Source: Aromatoleum toluclasticum ATCC 700605
GTDB taxonomy: Bacteria > Pseudomonadota > Gammaproteobacteria > Burkholderiales > Rhodocyclaceae
DNA length: 64,000 nucleotides
Assembly (NCBI RefSeq): GCF_000378245.1
Contig: NZ_KB899510.1
Span: 1-64,000, forward strand
Direction: 5' to 3'
How positions within the stretch are numbered: the first letter of the stretch is position 1; every line of letters begins with the position of its first letter. A program made the translations under genes and the position numbers. The notes under the pieces were generated by a model, which did no database searches, was not told the DNA's origin, and saw only the letters and a list, made by a program, of their open reading frames with translations. This document shows positions 36,251 through 45,460 of this stretch, in pieces.

Positions 36251-37112
36251 TTTCCTGCCAATCGGCGAATGGGCCGAGAAGACCATCAACTTCATCCTCG
36301 AGAACGACCACGGGGTGCTGGAGAACCTGGGCGACGTCGTAGGGGAAATGACGGCACTGACCGAGCAGCTCCTGCAACTGGTGCCGGACTGGCTCCTCGC
36401 GGGCATTTTTGTCGCCGTCGGATTCTGGCGCCTGGGCTGGAAATTCGCCCTCATCTCGGCCGCGGCCTTCGTCGTCATCATCGGTACGGGCTTCTGGCCG
36501 GCGACGATGGTCACGCTCGCGCTGATCATCGCGGCGACGCTCATCAGCCTCCTCGTCGGCATACCGCTCGGCATCGCCGCGGCGCTCAACCGGCGCATCA
36601 ACTACTTCCTGCGTCCGGTGCTGGATTTCATGCAGACGATGCCGGCCTTCGTCTACCTGATTCCCGCCGCGATGGTGTTCGGCCTCGGTCGCGTACCCGC
36701 GGTGCTGGCGACGGTGATCTTCGCGATGCCGCCCGTGGTGCGCCTGACCGCGCTGGGCATCCGCCAGGTGAACAAGGAGCAGGTCGAAGCCGGCATCACC
36801 TTCGGCTGCACGCCGTTGCAGGTCCTGCTGAAGATCCAGATCCCGGGCGCGCTGCCCTCGATCATGGCCGGCATCAACCAGACGATCATGATGGCGCTGT
36901 CGATGGTCATCATCGCGTCCATGGTCGGCGGCGGCGGACTGGGCAACAACGTGCTCGCCAGTATCCAGCGCCTCGACATCGGGCTGGGCTTCGAGTCCGG
37001 CCTCGCGGTGGTGCTGCTCGCGATCATTCTCGACCGTCTCACCGAGAGCTTCGGCGTGCGCAAGGAAGAGCGCATCGCACGCCGGCAAGGCGGCCAGGGT
37101 CAGGAGTCCTGA
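36243..37112 (+). CDS. proW: Glycine betaine/proline ABC transporter permease
   Basis: 289 residues, about six membrane segments. ProW/OpuAB signatures are LDFMQTMPAFVYLIPAAMVFGLG and GVRKEERIA, and the coupling loop is EQVEAGITFGCTPLQVLLKIQIP. The long N-terminal region before the first span (WAEKTINFILENDHGVLENLG) is typical. It completes the X-V-W uptake system and overlaps proV by 8 bases. An 8-base-pair GC hairpin (37125-37132 with 37140-37147) lies just after the stop. Confidence 0.94.
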   Translation: MRDFLPIGEWAEKTINFILENDHGVLENLGDVVGEMTALTEQLLQLVPDWLLAGIFVAVGFWRLGWKFALISAAAFVVIIGTGFWPATMVTLALIIAATLISLLVGIPLGIAAALNRRINYFLRPVLDFMQTMPAFVYLIPAAMVFGLGRVPAVLATVIFAMPPVVRLTALGIRQVNKEQVEAGITFGCTPLQVLLKIQIPGALPSIMAGINQTIMMALSMVIIASMVGGGGLGNNVLASIQRLDIGLGFESGLAVVLLAIILDRLTESFGVRKEERIARRQGGQGQES

Positions 37113-37190
37113 CAACCGAGGCGCCCCGGCGCGATCCATGCGCCGGGCACCGCGCCGGTTTCATTCCCGGATCCGCAGTCGCCCCGCGGG

Positions 37191-40100
37191 TCACCAGGTC
37201 GGCGCGCTACGGATCATCCGCTCGGCGGTCTCGGCGTCGAGCGGCGGGCCGAAGAAATAGCCCTGGCCACAGTCGACGCCCAGCTCCCGCAGACGGGCGA
37301 GCTGGGCCGCGTTCTCGACACCCTCCGCGATCACGCTCATGCCGAGCGTCCGCGCCAGCGTGACGATGGTCTGGACGATGTCGTCGGCCGTACGGTCGGC
37401 GTCCATGCGGCGCACGAAGGACGCGTCGACCTTCAGGGTGTCGAGCGGGAAGCGGTGCAGGTAGGACAGCGACGAATAGCCGGTACCGAAGTCATCCATC
37501 AGCAGTTCGATGCCGAGCGCCCGCAGCTTCGTCAGTACCGCGGCCGCGGCGTCGGCGTGCTCCATCAGCACCGTTTCGGTCACCTCGAGCTTGAGGCTGT
37601 CGGCTTCGAGGCCGGTTTCGGCGAGCACCGCCCGGATCTGCTCGAGCAGGTCCGGCTGCGCGAATTGCCGGCCCGCGAGATTTACGCTGATCTTCCCCGC
37701 CGCGCGGTCCGGGAAGCGCTGGTGCCAGTCCCGCATCTGCCGGCAGGCTTCGGCCAGCACCCAGCGTCCAATCGACACGATGAGGCCGGTCTCCTCGGTG
37801 AGCGGAATGAACTCGCCCGGAGGGACCAGCGTGCCGTCGGTGCGGCGCATCCGCACCAGCGCCTCGAAGCCGGCCAGGCGTCCCGTGGGCAGGGCGACGA
37901 TGGGCTGGTAGTAGACGCGGAACTCGTCGCCGCGCGCGACGGCCCGGCGCAGTTGCGTCTCCATGTCGAGCAGCGCGACGACGCGCTCGCGCATGTCCGC
38001 GGCGAACACCTCCTGGCACGCACCGCCGCGCCGCGCCGCGTTGTGCGCGGCCGTCTCCGCGTCGCGGAGGATGTCGGCCGGGTCCGCGTAGTCCGGCCGG
38101 CTGAGCGCGATCCCCACGCTCGCCGAGGAGAAGAGCGCATGCCCGTCCACATTGAACCCGGCAGCGAGCTCGCCTTGCAGTCGCTCGGCGAAGCGGACCG
38201 CCTCCGCGACATCGTTGGTGTCCTCGAGCAGGATCGCGAAATTCTCCCCGCCGAGGCGAGCCGCCGTGTCCCCTGTTCGCAGTCCCGAGCCGAGGCAGCG
38301 CGCGACGGCGATCAGGAATTCGTCGGCGACGGCCGCACCGAGGCTGTCGCCGATGAGACGGAAACGATCCAGGCTGACGAACAGGACTGCGAAGCCGTGT
38401 GCACTGCCGAGCCGGGCGCGGTCGAGCGAATCACCCAGACGGGTCAGCAGCAGGCTGCGGTTCGGCAGCCCCGTCAGGCTGTCGCGCAGCAGCTCTTCCT
38501 CGACCACCGAGCCCAGCACGAGGCGCGCGGATGCGGCGCCGATGACGCCGGAGAGCTGCGCCTCGCAGTAACGCGCGAGGTCCGCATCGACGTCCCGCGG
38601 CCATGCGAGACCGTGTCGGCCCGCGTAGGCGATCATTGATTGACGGGCGTTCTCGGGCCCGAGGAAGCGCCCCATGAGCGCGTGCAGATCGGCTAGCGAA
38701 CCGCGTGCGCCCCAGGCGCGTTGGGCGCTGCGGTCGTGCCGCGACGCGTCGACGAACAGCGCCGCCTGGGTCTGCTCCACGCTGTTCTGTTCACTGAGGA
38801 CCGACACCGCAACGTAGGCGCCGATATTCGCGAACATGGTCCACAGAACCGCATGGCTGGTCTCGTCGAGGCCTTCCAGGCCCAACAGCGCGAGCGGGCG
38901 CAGCAGCGCGACGCCGAAAGGGCCGTGTTCGAGCAGCGTCGGCGACAACCAGCCCGCACGGGCGAAGGCCGGCACGACGAGGGTGTAGAGCCACAACGCG
39001 AACCCTGCGCTGAGTCCGGCCAACGCACCCGCCTTGGTGCCTCCCTTCCAATACAAGCCGCCGAGCAGCGCAGGCGCGAACTGCGACACCGCAGCGAGCG
39101 AGATCAACCCGATGGAGGCCAGTGCATACGCTTCGCCCGCCAGTCGGTAATACGCGTAGCCGAGCAGGAGTCCCGCCACGATCGTGATGCGGCGGATCGC
39201 GAGCAGCAGGCCCGAGAGATCCCTCCGTTCCGCGAGGCGCAGCGCCTTGACGCGCAACAGGATGGGCATCACGAGGTCATTGCACACCATCGTCGACAGC
39301 GCAATGACCTCGACGATCACCATGCCGGTCGCCGCGGCGAAGCCACCGACGAAGACGAGCAGGGCCAGTGCCTCCCGCTGCGCAGACATCGGCAGCGCGA
39401 GAACGTAGGTTTCGGGACTCACGGTGCCGTCGGAGCCGAACCGCAGCAAGCCGCCGAAGGCCAGGGGCAGGACGAAGAGGTCGAACAGGAGGAAATACAG
39501 CGGAAACAGCCAGATCGCCCGGTTGACGTGTGTCTCGTCGACGTTCTCGATCACCGCGACCTGGAACTGCCTCGGCAGGAACATGACCGCGAGCATCGTG
39601 ACGAGATAGATCGAAAAGACGGAGCCCCAGCTGTTTCCGCCGCTCCCTTCACCGCCGATCGTGAAGAGCGCCGCGAGTCGAGGCACCTGGGCTGCACGCG
39701 CGAAAATGTCGCCCGGCCCGTCGTACATGCCCCAGGTGACGAAGATGCCGACGGCGAGAAAGGCGACCAACTTGACCAACGAGTCGAAGGCGATGGCGGC
39801 GACCATGCCTTCGTGGCGCTCGGCGAGATCGAGCTTGCGCGTGCCGAATACGACGGTGAACGCGGCCAGCAGCACCGTCACGTAGAAGGCCGTGTCATGC
39901 CAGATGCTTTCGGCCCGCGCCGCGGTCGCCAGCACGTCCGGATAGCCCCGCAGCACGTGGAAGCTCATCGAGATCGCCTTCAGCTGCAGCGAGACGTAGG
40001 GCGTGACGCCGAGGGTCGCAATCACGGTCACGAGTCCCGCCAGCAGGCCGCTCTTGCCGTAGCGCGAGGAGATGAAGTCGGCCAGCGACGTGAGGCGGTT

Positions 40101-40385
40101 GTCCTTGGCGATGCGTATGATCTTTCGCAGCACCATCCACCACAGGCAGGCGATCACGCAGGGCCCGATATTGGCCGGGAGGAAACCGATGCCGGTGGCT
40201 GCGGCCACTCCGACGTCGCCGTAAAAACCCCATGCAGTCATGAAGACGCATAGCGAGAGTGCATAGACGTAGGGGTTGGCGATCAGGCTGCGGCCCGCGT
40301 CCGCGGCGCGCTCGCCGAGATAGGCGATCCCGAACAGCAATCCGAGATACGCCGCGATCACCGCCGCGATAACCCATGTCGGCAC
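37191..40385 (-). CDS. Sodium/solute symporter-like sensor fused to GGDEF and EAL domains
   Basis: 1064 residues. About the first 500 form an SSS-family membrane domain (SLCVFMTAWGFYGDVGVAAATG, ERHEGMVAAIAFDSLVKL). A STAC-like linker follows (about 560-640, LSGVIGAASARLVLGSVVEE), as in CbrA. The diguanylate cyclase domain (LRDSLTGLPNRSLLLTRLGD) has GGENF near residue 712 in place of GGDEF/GGEEF, so the fourth, catalytic position is lost. The EAL domain looks complete: FEALVRM near 837, SVNLAGRQF, LEVTETVLM, LMDDFGTGYSS, LKVDASFV, AEGVENAAQ and QGYFFGPP. Expected activity is c-di-GMP hydrolysis controlled by a transporter-like sensor, in the inner membrane. The ligand is unknown; the betaine surroundings suggest an osmolyte. 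Confidence 0.9.
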   Translation of the reverse strand: MPTWVIAAVIAAYLGLLFGIAYLGERAADAGRSLIANPYVYALSLCVFMTAWGFYGDVGVAAATGIGFLPANIGPCVIACLWWMVLRKIIRIAKDNRLTSLADFISSRYGKSGLLAGLVTVIATLGVTPYVSLQLKAISMSFHVLRGYPDVLATAARAESIWHDTAFYVTVLLAAFTVVFGTRKLDLAERHEGMVAAIAFDSLVKLVAFLAVGIFVTWGMYDGPGDIFARAAQVPRLAALFTIGGEGSGGNSWGSVFSIYLVTMLAVMFLPRQFQVAVIENVDETHVNRAIWLFPLYFLLFDLFVLPLAFGGLLRFGSDGTVSPETYVLALPMSAQREALALLVFVGGFAAATGMVIVEVIALSTMVCNDLVMPILLRVKALRLAERRDLSGLLLAIRRITIVAGLLLGYAYYRLAGEAYALASIGLISLAAVSQFAPALLGGLYWKGGTKAGALAGLSAGFALWLYTLVVPAFARAGWLSPTLLEHGPFGVALLRPLALLGLEGLDETSHAVLWTMFANIGAYVAVSVLSEQNSVEQTQAALFVDASRHDRSAQRAWGARGSLADLHALMGRFLGPENARQSMIAYAGRHGLAWPRDVDADLARYCEAQLSGVIGAASARLVLGSVVEEELLRDSLTGLPNRSLLLTRLGDSLDRARLGSAHGFAVLFVSLDRFRLIGDSLGAAVADEFLIAVARCLGSGLRTGDTAARLGGENFAILLEDTNDVAEAVRFAERLQGELAAGFNVDGHALFSSASVGIALSRPDYADPADILRDAETAAHNAARRGGACQEVFAADMRERVVALLDMETQLRRAVARGDEFRVYYQPIVALPTGRLAGFEALVRMRRTDGTLVPPGEFIPLTEETGLIVSIGRWVLAEACRQMRDWHQRFPDRAAGKISVNLAGRQFAQPDLLEQIRAVLAETGLEADSLKLEVTETVLMEHADAAAAVLTKLRALGIELLMDDFGTGYSSLSYLHRFPLDTLKVDASFVRRMDADRTADDIVQTIVTLARTLGMSVIAEGVENAAQLARLRELGVDCGQGYFFGPPLDAETAERMIRSAPTW

Positions 40386-40433
40386 GACGAGTCTCCGGGC
40401 TGCAGCCGAGCGGCGCCGTGCTGCAGTTCGCCG

Positions 40434-40628
40434 CTACGTCCGCTCGATCACCAGCATCAGGAGGGCGACAAGCAGTGCCCACGCGACGAAGGCGTACACG
40501 TACAGAATCGGAATCCCGGCGACCAGCGTCGGATGGTTGAACAGGGCCAGCAGCGGATAGTTGAACAGCAGCACGCCGAGAACGAACATCGCCGCCAGGC
40601 GATACGTCTTGATGTTGGGCCTGTTCAT
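40434..40628 (-). CDS. Small two-span membrane protein upstream of the symporter fusion
   Basis: 64 residues from ATG 40628. Two hydrophobic segments (LAAMFVLGVLLFNYPLLALF and LYVYAFVAWALLVALLMLVI) surround a short polar loop, with N- and C-terminal charges. It resembles the small membrane partners (DUF485/DUF3311-like) that often precede SSS transporters. It lies 48 bases ahead of the fusion gene in the same direction, so they are probably co-expressed and may form a complex. Confidence 0.75.
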   Translation of the reverse strand: MNRPNIKTYRLAAMFVLGVLLFNYPLLALFNHPTLVAGIPILYVYAFVAWALLVALLMLVIERT

Positions 40629-40755
40629 GGTTTCCGCTCCCGATGGTTCTTCGACGACCGGCCTTTGCGCGTTCCCGTGGTACAAGGATAGGAAACGGCT
40701 CCGCGCATTGCACGGAGCATCGAACGAATCGGCGGCGATCAGCGTATCGGGGGCG

Positions 40756-41775
40756 TCACGCTGCGAAATGATGCACGACCGGTTTGTCCCGCTGCTGCGC
40801 ATCTTCAGCCCCTGCTCCCTGCGGCCGACGCTCGCTGCTGGGCGGCTTGCCGAACAGCGCGCGGTAGCACTTGCTGAAATGACAGGCGGACTGGAAGCCG
40901 CAGGCGACCGTGATGCTCGTGATCGACATCTCCGTCTGCATCAGCAGCTCGCGCGCGCGCCGCAAGCGCAGTTCAAGATAGTAGTGGCTGGGGGTGACCT
41001 GGAGCGCCTCCTGGAACAGGCGCTGCAGATGGCGCTGCGACAGCCCGGCCAGTTGCGACAGCTCCTCCAGAGACAGCGGCTCCTCGATGTTCGCTTCCAT
41101 CAGTGCCGCCACTTCCACCAGGGCCCGGCGGTTGCAACCCGCGCGCGCCGCCAGCGGAATATGTTGGCGGTCCTTGCTGTCGCGAACCCGTTCGAGGATG
41201 AACTGCTCGGAGATCTCCGCGACCAGCGTCTTCCCGCAGCGCTCGCGCACGACGGAAAGCATCATGTCGATCGGCGCGATGCCGCCCGTACAGGTGATGC
41301 GGTCGCGGTCGATGACGAAAAGCTCCTCGACGAAAATGATCTTGCCGTGCGCTTCGCGCAAGGCGCTCAGATTCTCCCAGTGGATCGTCGCACGGTAGCC
41401 GTTGAGCAGGCCGGCCTTCACCAGCGCGTAGGTTCCGGTGCACAAGCCGCCGAGGATCACCTTGTCGTGTGCGATGCGCCGGAGCAGGGCGAGTACCTTG
41501 TCATCGACGAAGCGCGTGACGTTGGTGCCGCCGCATACGAACACCATGTCGAACGGCCCGGAATCCTCGTAGGTTCCGATCTGCGCAGGCGCGAGGCCGT
41601 TGCTGGACGGTACGGTTTGGCCGTCCGCGCTGATCACCGACCAGCTGTAAAGGGGCTTGCCACTGATGTGGTTGGCCATGCGCAATACTTCGACCGCACT
41701 CGAGAAGGCGATCATCGTGAACTCGTTCAGCACCAGGAAGCCGACGCGCGTCACGGATGAGAGGGGAGCGGACAC
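40756..41775 (-). CDS. GATase1/AraC-type regulator, second GbdR-like paralogue
   Basis: 339 residues with the same two-domain layout as the protein at 23959: a DJ-1/PfpI-like sensor (RVGFLVLNEFTMIAFSSAVE, LGGLCTGTYALVKAGLLNG) and AraC domain (LEELSQLAGLSQRHLQRLFQE, ITVACGFQSACHFSKCYRALF). In Pseudomonas, related regulators (GbdR, CdhR, SouR, ArgR) control betaine, carnitine, sarcosine and arginine use. It is divergent from the DUF5943-gbcAB unit, a classic position for its activator. A perfect palindrome at 42143-42162 lies in the shared intergenic region. Confidence 0.88.
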   Translation of the reverse strand: MSAPLSSVTRVGFLVLNEFTMIAFSSAVEVLRMANHISGKPLYSWSVISADGQTVPSSNGLAPAQIGTYEDSGPFDMVFVCGGTNVTRFVDDKVLALLRRIAHDKVILGGLCTGTYALVKAGLLNGYRATIHWENLSALREAHGKIIFVEELFVIDRDRITCTGGIAPIDMMLSVVRERCGKTLVAEISEQFILERVRDSKDRQHIPLAARAGCNRRALVEVAALMEANIEEPLSLEELSQLAGLSQRHLQRLFQEALQVTPSHYYLELRLRRARELLMQTEMSITSITVACGFQSACHFSKCYRALFGKPPSSERRPQGAGAEDAQQRDKPVVHHFAA

Positions 41776-42294
41776 TTTGTGCCTCCGAGCTCAGGGTTGG
41801 GCAGTTTCAAACGATAAAGTGGGCAGGCGCCGGCTTTCGCCGGCACCGTCGCTGTGCGCTGTCAGCGCGAACCATGCCGCCTCGTCGGCCCGTACGAAAC
41901 CGACAGGATGGCAAGGGTCGGAAACTGCCGGTCAGCCCTTCGACCCGTGAGTCCCGACAGCGCAAACGCAAAGGGCGCGACGGATTCGTGGGGGCGGAAA
42001 GGAAGGTGAGGCAAGCCTCGGCGCCGCGGGCGGGCGGAAGTGGCACATCGTCGTCTCCTGTTGGTCGTCCTCGCGCTTTGCGCCCCAAGACGGGGCATGC
42101 GCCGGCGCTTCTTGTCGGTTCTGGTGCGCCGCTCGGATCGATCTATGTTTCTGTAAACATAGCGTCTTCTCGTGTCCTTGGCCAGTACCCGGCCTGTGGT
42201 GGATCGGCACTGTCGCAATTGAACGGAAATGCGTCGGAACCAGACCGACCCGCGCGAAATTACGGGTGAATAATGTTGCAATGAGGCAAATGGG
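41776..42294. other. Divergent regulatory region between regulator and gbc unit
   Basis: 519 bases with no credible gene. The right half is AT-richer and holds the 20-base palindrome listed separately; the promoters of both the leftward regulator and the rightward DUF5943-gbcA unit must lie here. Confidence 0.55.
42143..42162. promoter_or_regulatory. Perfect 8-bp inverted repeat, candidate operator
   Basis: CTATGTTT (42143-42150) and AAACATAG (42155-42162) flank CTGT. It is AT-rich in GC-rich DNA and lies about 130 bases upstream of the gbc-linked start codon, in the divergent regulator/target spacer. The symmetry is seen; binding by the adjacent AraC-type protein or another factor is inference, as AraC proteins more often use direct repeats. 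Confidence 0.5.
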
Positions 42295-42837
42295 ATGGTG
42301 CGCAACGTGAATTCGCAAGCGCCCGGTGAGGGGCAGGACAACGATGATCGCCTCGCGACCGGGCACGACTCCCTTCAGCGCGTCACGCGTGACTTCTGCC
42401 GGAGCATGCAGAAAGCAGCCGGTAGCGGGTCAGGTGGCGAACCCTATGCGGAGATCCTCTACCACGCCAGCTACAAGTCGGCCCGTCACTGGTGCGAGAA
42501 GGAAGCTCGGACTCTGGGTCTTTCCGGCATGGCGGTGTTCGAGCATTACCTCCACCGCCTTTCGCGCCGCGGCTGGGGCCGTTTCAGCGTGGTGGAGGCC
42601 GACGCGACCAACGGCTTCGCGGATGTCCGCCTCGACCACTCGACCTTCGTCCTCGCCCAGGCGGAAGCCTGCGCGACCAAGACCTGCTACATGTTCGCGG
42701 GCTGGTTCGCGGGCATGATGGACTGGATCGCCGAGAACGCCGGCCAGCCGGTGAAGACGATCTGCTGCGAGACGCAGTGCGGGGCCGACGGCTTCGACCA
42801 CTGCATCTTCGCCATCCGGCCGCAACTGTTCACCTGA
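42295..42837 (+). CDS. DUF5943/4-vinyl-reductase-like protein, copy 2
   Basis: 180 residues, paralogous to the protein at 26537 (shared block YKSARHWCEKEA, LSGMAVFEHYLHRLSRRGWG). It keeps the V4R-type cysteine cluster at its C-terminus (ICCETQCGADGFDHCIF), expected to bind a metal or a reactive ligand, unlike copy 1. The first about 45 residues are a polar, poorly conserved extension. ATG 42295 is near a weak ribosome site (AAATGGG), so a later start is possible. It stands directly before gbcA, so each of the two demethylation enzymes of the pathway has its own DUF5943 partner. Confidence 0.8.
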   Translation: MVRNVNSQAPGEGQDNDDRLATGHDSLQRVTRDFCRSMQKAAGSGSGGEPYAEILYHASYKSARHWCEKEARTLGLSGMAVFEHYLHRLSRRGWGRFSVVEADATNGFADVRLDHSTFVLAQAEACATKTCYMFAGWFAGMMDWIAENAGQPVKTICCETQCGADGFDHCIFAIRPQLFT

Positions 42838-42962
42838 GCGCTCCGCGACGCCGACGCGGGCCTCGATGTCGGAATTGAATGGGATTGCGTCCACAAAGCA
42901 CAAGTGACCGCGGGCAGGCTGCGGGAATATCCCTCCAACGTTTCTGCACGGAGGAGGAAAAA

Positions 42963-44204
42963 ATGAAAGTCAGCAGTGAGGTGAGGGAACTCCTCGCCAA
43001 CCGACGCAAGGGGCACAGCCTCGATGCGCAGTTCTACACCAGCCAGGAAATCTTCGACCTGGACATGGAAGCCATCTTCGGCCAGCACTGGATCTACGTC
43101 GGGGTCGAACCCGACGTCCCCGAGCCGGGCGACTACTTCACGGTCAAGCTCGGACGCGCCTCGGTCGTCGTGCTGCGCAACGACGACATGGAGCTGCGCG
43201 CCTTTCACAACGTCTGCCGCCATCGTGGCGCGCAGCTGTGCAACGCGCACAAGGGCAGCGTCGGCAACCTCGTGTGTCCCTACCACCAATGGACCTACGA
43301 CCTGTCGGGCAAGCTGATCTACGCCGAGCATATGGGCGAGGACTTCGACCCGTCCGGCCGCGGCCTCAAGCGCGTGCATGTCGAGAGCGTCGCGGGACTC
43401 ATCTTCGTGTGCCTGGCCGAGAATCCGCCGCAGGACTTCAGCCGGATGCGCGAAACGATGTCGCGCTACATCGGGCCGCACCAGCTCTTCGAATGCAAGA
43501 TCGCGGTGCAGGACGAGATCGTCGAGGCCGGCAACTGGAAGCTGGTCATGGAGAACAACCGCGAGTGCTACCACTGCGTGAGCAATCACCCGGAACTCAC
43601 GATCTCCCTCTACGAATACGGTTTCGGCTATCAGCCTTCCCCGTCGAACGTCGAACAGGTCCAGGCCTTCCGCGACCTGATCGAGCGTGAGCACGCCCGC
43701 TGGGAAGCCGCGGGACTCCAGTCGGCGGAAATCGACGAACTGGATAGCCGTGTCACGGGTTTCCGCACGCAGCGCCTGCCGCTGGACAAGGCCGGCGAAT
43801 CCCAGACGATGGACGCCAAGGTCGCCTGCCATAAGCTGCTCGGCAAATTCGACCAGCGCAACCTCGGCGGCCTGTCGTTCTGGACCCAGCCGAACTCCTG
43901 GCACCACTTCATGAGCGACCACATCGTGACCTTCACGGTGCTGCCGATCGGCCCCGATCAGACGCTGGTGCGCACGAAGTGGCTGGTGCACAAGGACGCC
44001 GTGGAAGGGCGCGACTACGATCCCGCCAAGCTCACCGCGGTGTGGCGCGCGACCAACCAGCAGGACCGCGAACTGGTCGAGATGTCCCAGCGCGGCGTCG
44101 CCGATCCGGCCTACGAACCGGGCCCCTATTCGCCCTACACGGAGGAGCTGGTCGAGAAGTTCGCCAACTGGTACGTGGGGCGCCTTCAGGCCGCCGCGGA
44201 GTAA
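42963..44204 (+). CDS. gbcA: Glycine betaine monooxygenase, Rieske oxygenase subunit
   Basis: 413 residues. It demethylates glycine betaine to dimethylglycine and formaldehyde with O2 and electrons from GbcB. The Rieske [2Fe-2S] ligands are C85-x-H87 (NVCRHRGAQLC) and C105-x2-H108 (CPYHQW). The mononuclear iron site is visible as E201-C-Y-H204-x4-H209 (NNRECYHCVSNHP). ATG 42963 follows ACGGAGGAGG. The length and the pairing with gbcB match the Pseudomonas GbcAB system. The close alternatives are carnitine or stachydrine oxygenases; the dgc and sox clusters in the same window favour betaine. Confidence 0.93.
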   Translation: MKVSSEVRELLANRRKGHSLDAQFYTSQEIFDLDMEAIFGQHWIYVGVEPDVPEPGDYFTVKLGRASVVVLRNDDMELRAFHNVCRHRGAQLCNAHKGSVGNLVCPYHQWTYDLSGKLIYAEHMGEDFDPSGRGLKRVHVESVAGLIFVCLAENPPQDFSRMRETMSRYIGPHQLFECKIAVQDEIVEAGNWKLVMENNRECYHCVSNHPELTISLYEYGFGYQPSPSNVEQVQAFRDLIEREHARWEAAGLQSAEIDELDSRVTGFRTQRLPLDKAGESQTMDAKVACHKLLGKFDQRNLGGLSFWTQPNSWHHFMSDHIVTFTVLPIGPDQTLVRTKWLVHKDAVEGRDYDPAKLTAVWRATNQQDRELVEMSQRGVADPAYEPGPYSPYTEELVEKFANWYVGRLQAAAE

Positions 44205-44353
44205 ACGACGCGAGCCGGGACGTGCCGTTCGGCTGTCCCGGCCCGAAGTGAGGCGGAAGGACAGCATCGGCTCCCCGTCCGCCATTCACAGCAAGTCGCC
44301 GCGCCGGCGTTCCCTACGCCGGCGGGGCCTGGAATCCCGAGGAAGTATTCAGC

Positions 44354-45460
44354 ATGAACGGACCGATTACTCGTGATGTATGGCAGCTCGTGCCGCCCCT
44401 GTGGAACGCCGAGGAGGATGACCTCCTGCTCTGCTGCCAAGTCCGCCAGGAAACGCACGACGTCAAAAGCTTCATCCTTCGTCCCCGGACGCCCGGCCTG
44501 GTCCGCTTCCTGCCGGGGCAGTTCCTCACGCTGGAACTGGAAATCGACGGCGAGACGGTCAATCGGTGCTACACGATCTCGTCTTCCCCGACCCGTCCGG
44601 ACACCCTGTCGATCACCGTCAAGCGCGTGCCCGGCGGCCTCGTCTCCAATTGGCTGCACGACAATTTCACCGCAGGCATGAGCCTGCGCGCGCTGGGGCC
44701 GAGCGGCGAGTTCGCATGCGCATTGCATCCGGCGGCGAAGTACCTGTTCCTCTCCGGCGGCTCGGGGGTCACGCCGCTGATGTCCATGTCGCGCAGTTTC
44801 CACGACCTGGGCGAGGATCGGGATGTTGTCTTCGTGCATAGCGCACGCACGCCGGCGGACATCATCTTCCGGCGGGAGTTGAGCCTGCTGGCCACCAATC
44901 AGCCGGGCTTCCGCACGGCCTTCGTGTGCGAAGGGCGGGGCAGCGAGGCCGATTGGTCTTCGCCGACCGGCTACCTCGACCTCTCGCTGCTCAAGCGAAT
45001 CGCTCCCGACTTCGCCGAGCGCGAGATCTTCTGCTGCGGACCGGAGCCTTACATGGCCGCCGTCCGGGCCTTGCTGGCCGAGGGTGGCTTCGACATGAAG
45101 CACTATCACGAGGAAAGCTTCAGCTTCGCCGAAACGCCCAACGATCAGGAAAGCGAGGACGCCGGCGAGGCAAACGATACAAGCGCTGCCGACGCAGTCG
45201 GTTTCACCGTCGAGTTCGCGAAAAGCGGCCGTACAGTGGTTTGTGCGCCTGGACAGAAGCTGCTCGACGCAGCGCGCGCGGCGGGCCTGCGGCTGCCATC
45301 GTCGTGCGCCAAGGGCGTGTGCGGCACCTGCAAGTCGCGCCTCGTTTCCGGCGAGGTGGACATGGTCCATGGCGGGGGCATCCGCCAACGCGAGATCGAT
45401 CAGGGCTTGATCCTTCCCTGCTGCAGCACGCCGCGGAGCGACCTCGTTATCGAGCGATAA
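44354..45460 (+). CDS. gbcB: Glycine betaine monooxygenase, reductase subunit
   Basis: 368 residues. Ferredoxin-NAD(P)H reductase with flavin-binding R71CYTISSS and pyridine-nucleotide loop LSGGSGVTPLMSMSRSF. A plant-type [2Fe-2S] domain at the C-terminus (about residues 317-353) has CAKGVCGTCKSRL plus the distal cysteine in LILPCCSTP. It feeds electrons to GbcA. A 149-base gap after gbcA contains a GC palindrome. An acidic linker (about residues 262-280) joins the reductase and ferredoxin domains. Confidence 0.92.
   Translation: MNGPITRDVWQLVPPLWNAEEDDLLLCCQVRQETHDVKSFILRPRTPGLVRFLPGQFLTLELEIDGETVNRCYTISSSPTRPDTLSITVKRVPGGLVSNWLHDNFTAGMSLRALGPSGEFACALHPAAKYLFLSGGSGVTPLMSMSRSFHDLGEDRDVVFVHSARTPADIIFRRELSLLATNQPGFRTAFVCEGRGSEADWSSPTGYLDLSLLKRIAPDFAEREIFCCGPEPYMAAVRALLAEGGFDMKHYHEESFSFAETPNDQESEDAGEANDTSAADAVGFTVEFAKSGRTVVCAPGQKLLDAARAAGLRLPSSCAKGVCGTCKSRLVSGEVDMVHGGGIRQREIDQGLILPCCSTPRSDLVIER

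Noticed and set aside
38721-40253. Frame on the plus strand opposite the symporter fusion
   Set aside because: Arg/Gln/Glu-rich translation typical of antisense to a membrane protein; no start context.
41757-42269. Plus-strand frame in the divergent regulatory region
   Set aside because: Arg/Pro-rich, no homology or ribosome site, and overlaps the regulator gene start and the palindrome.
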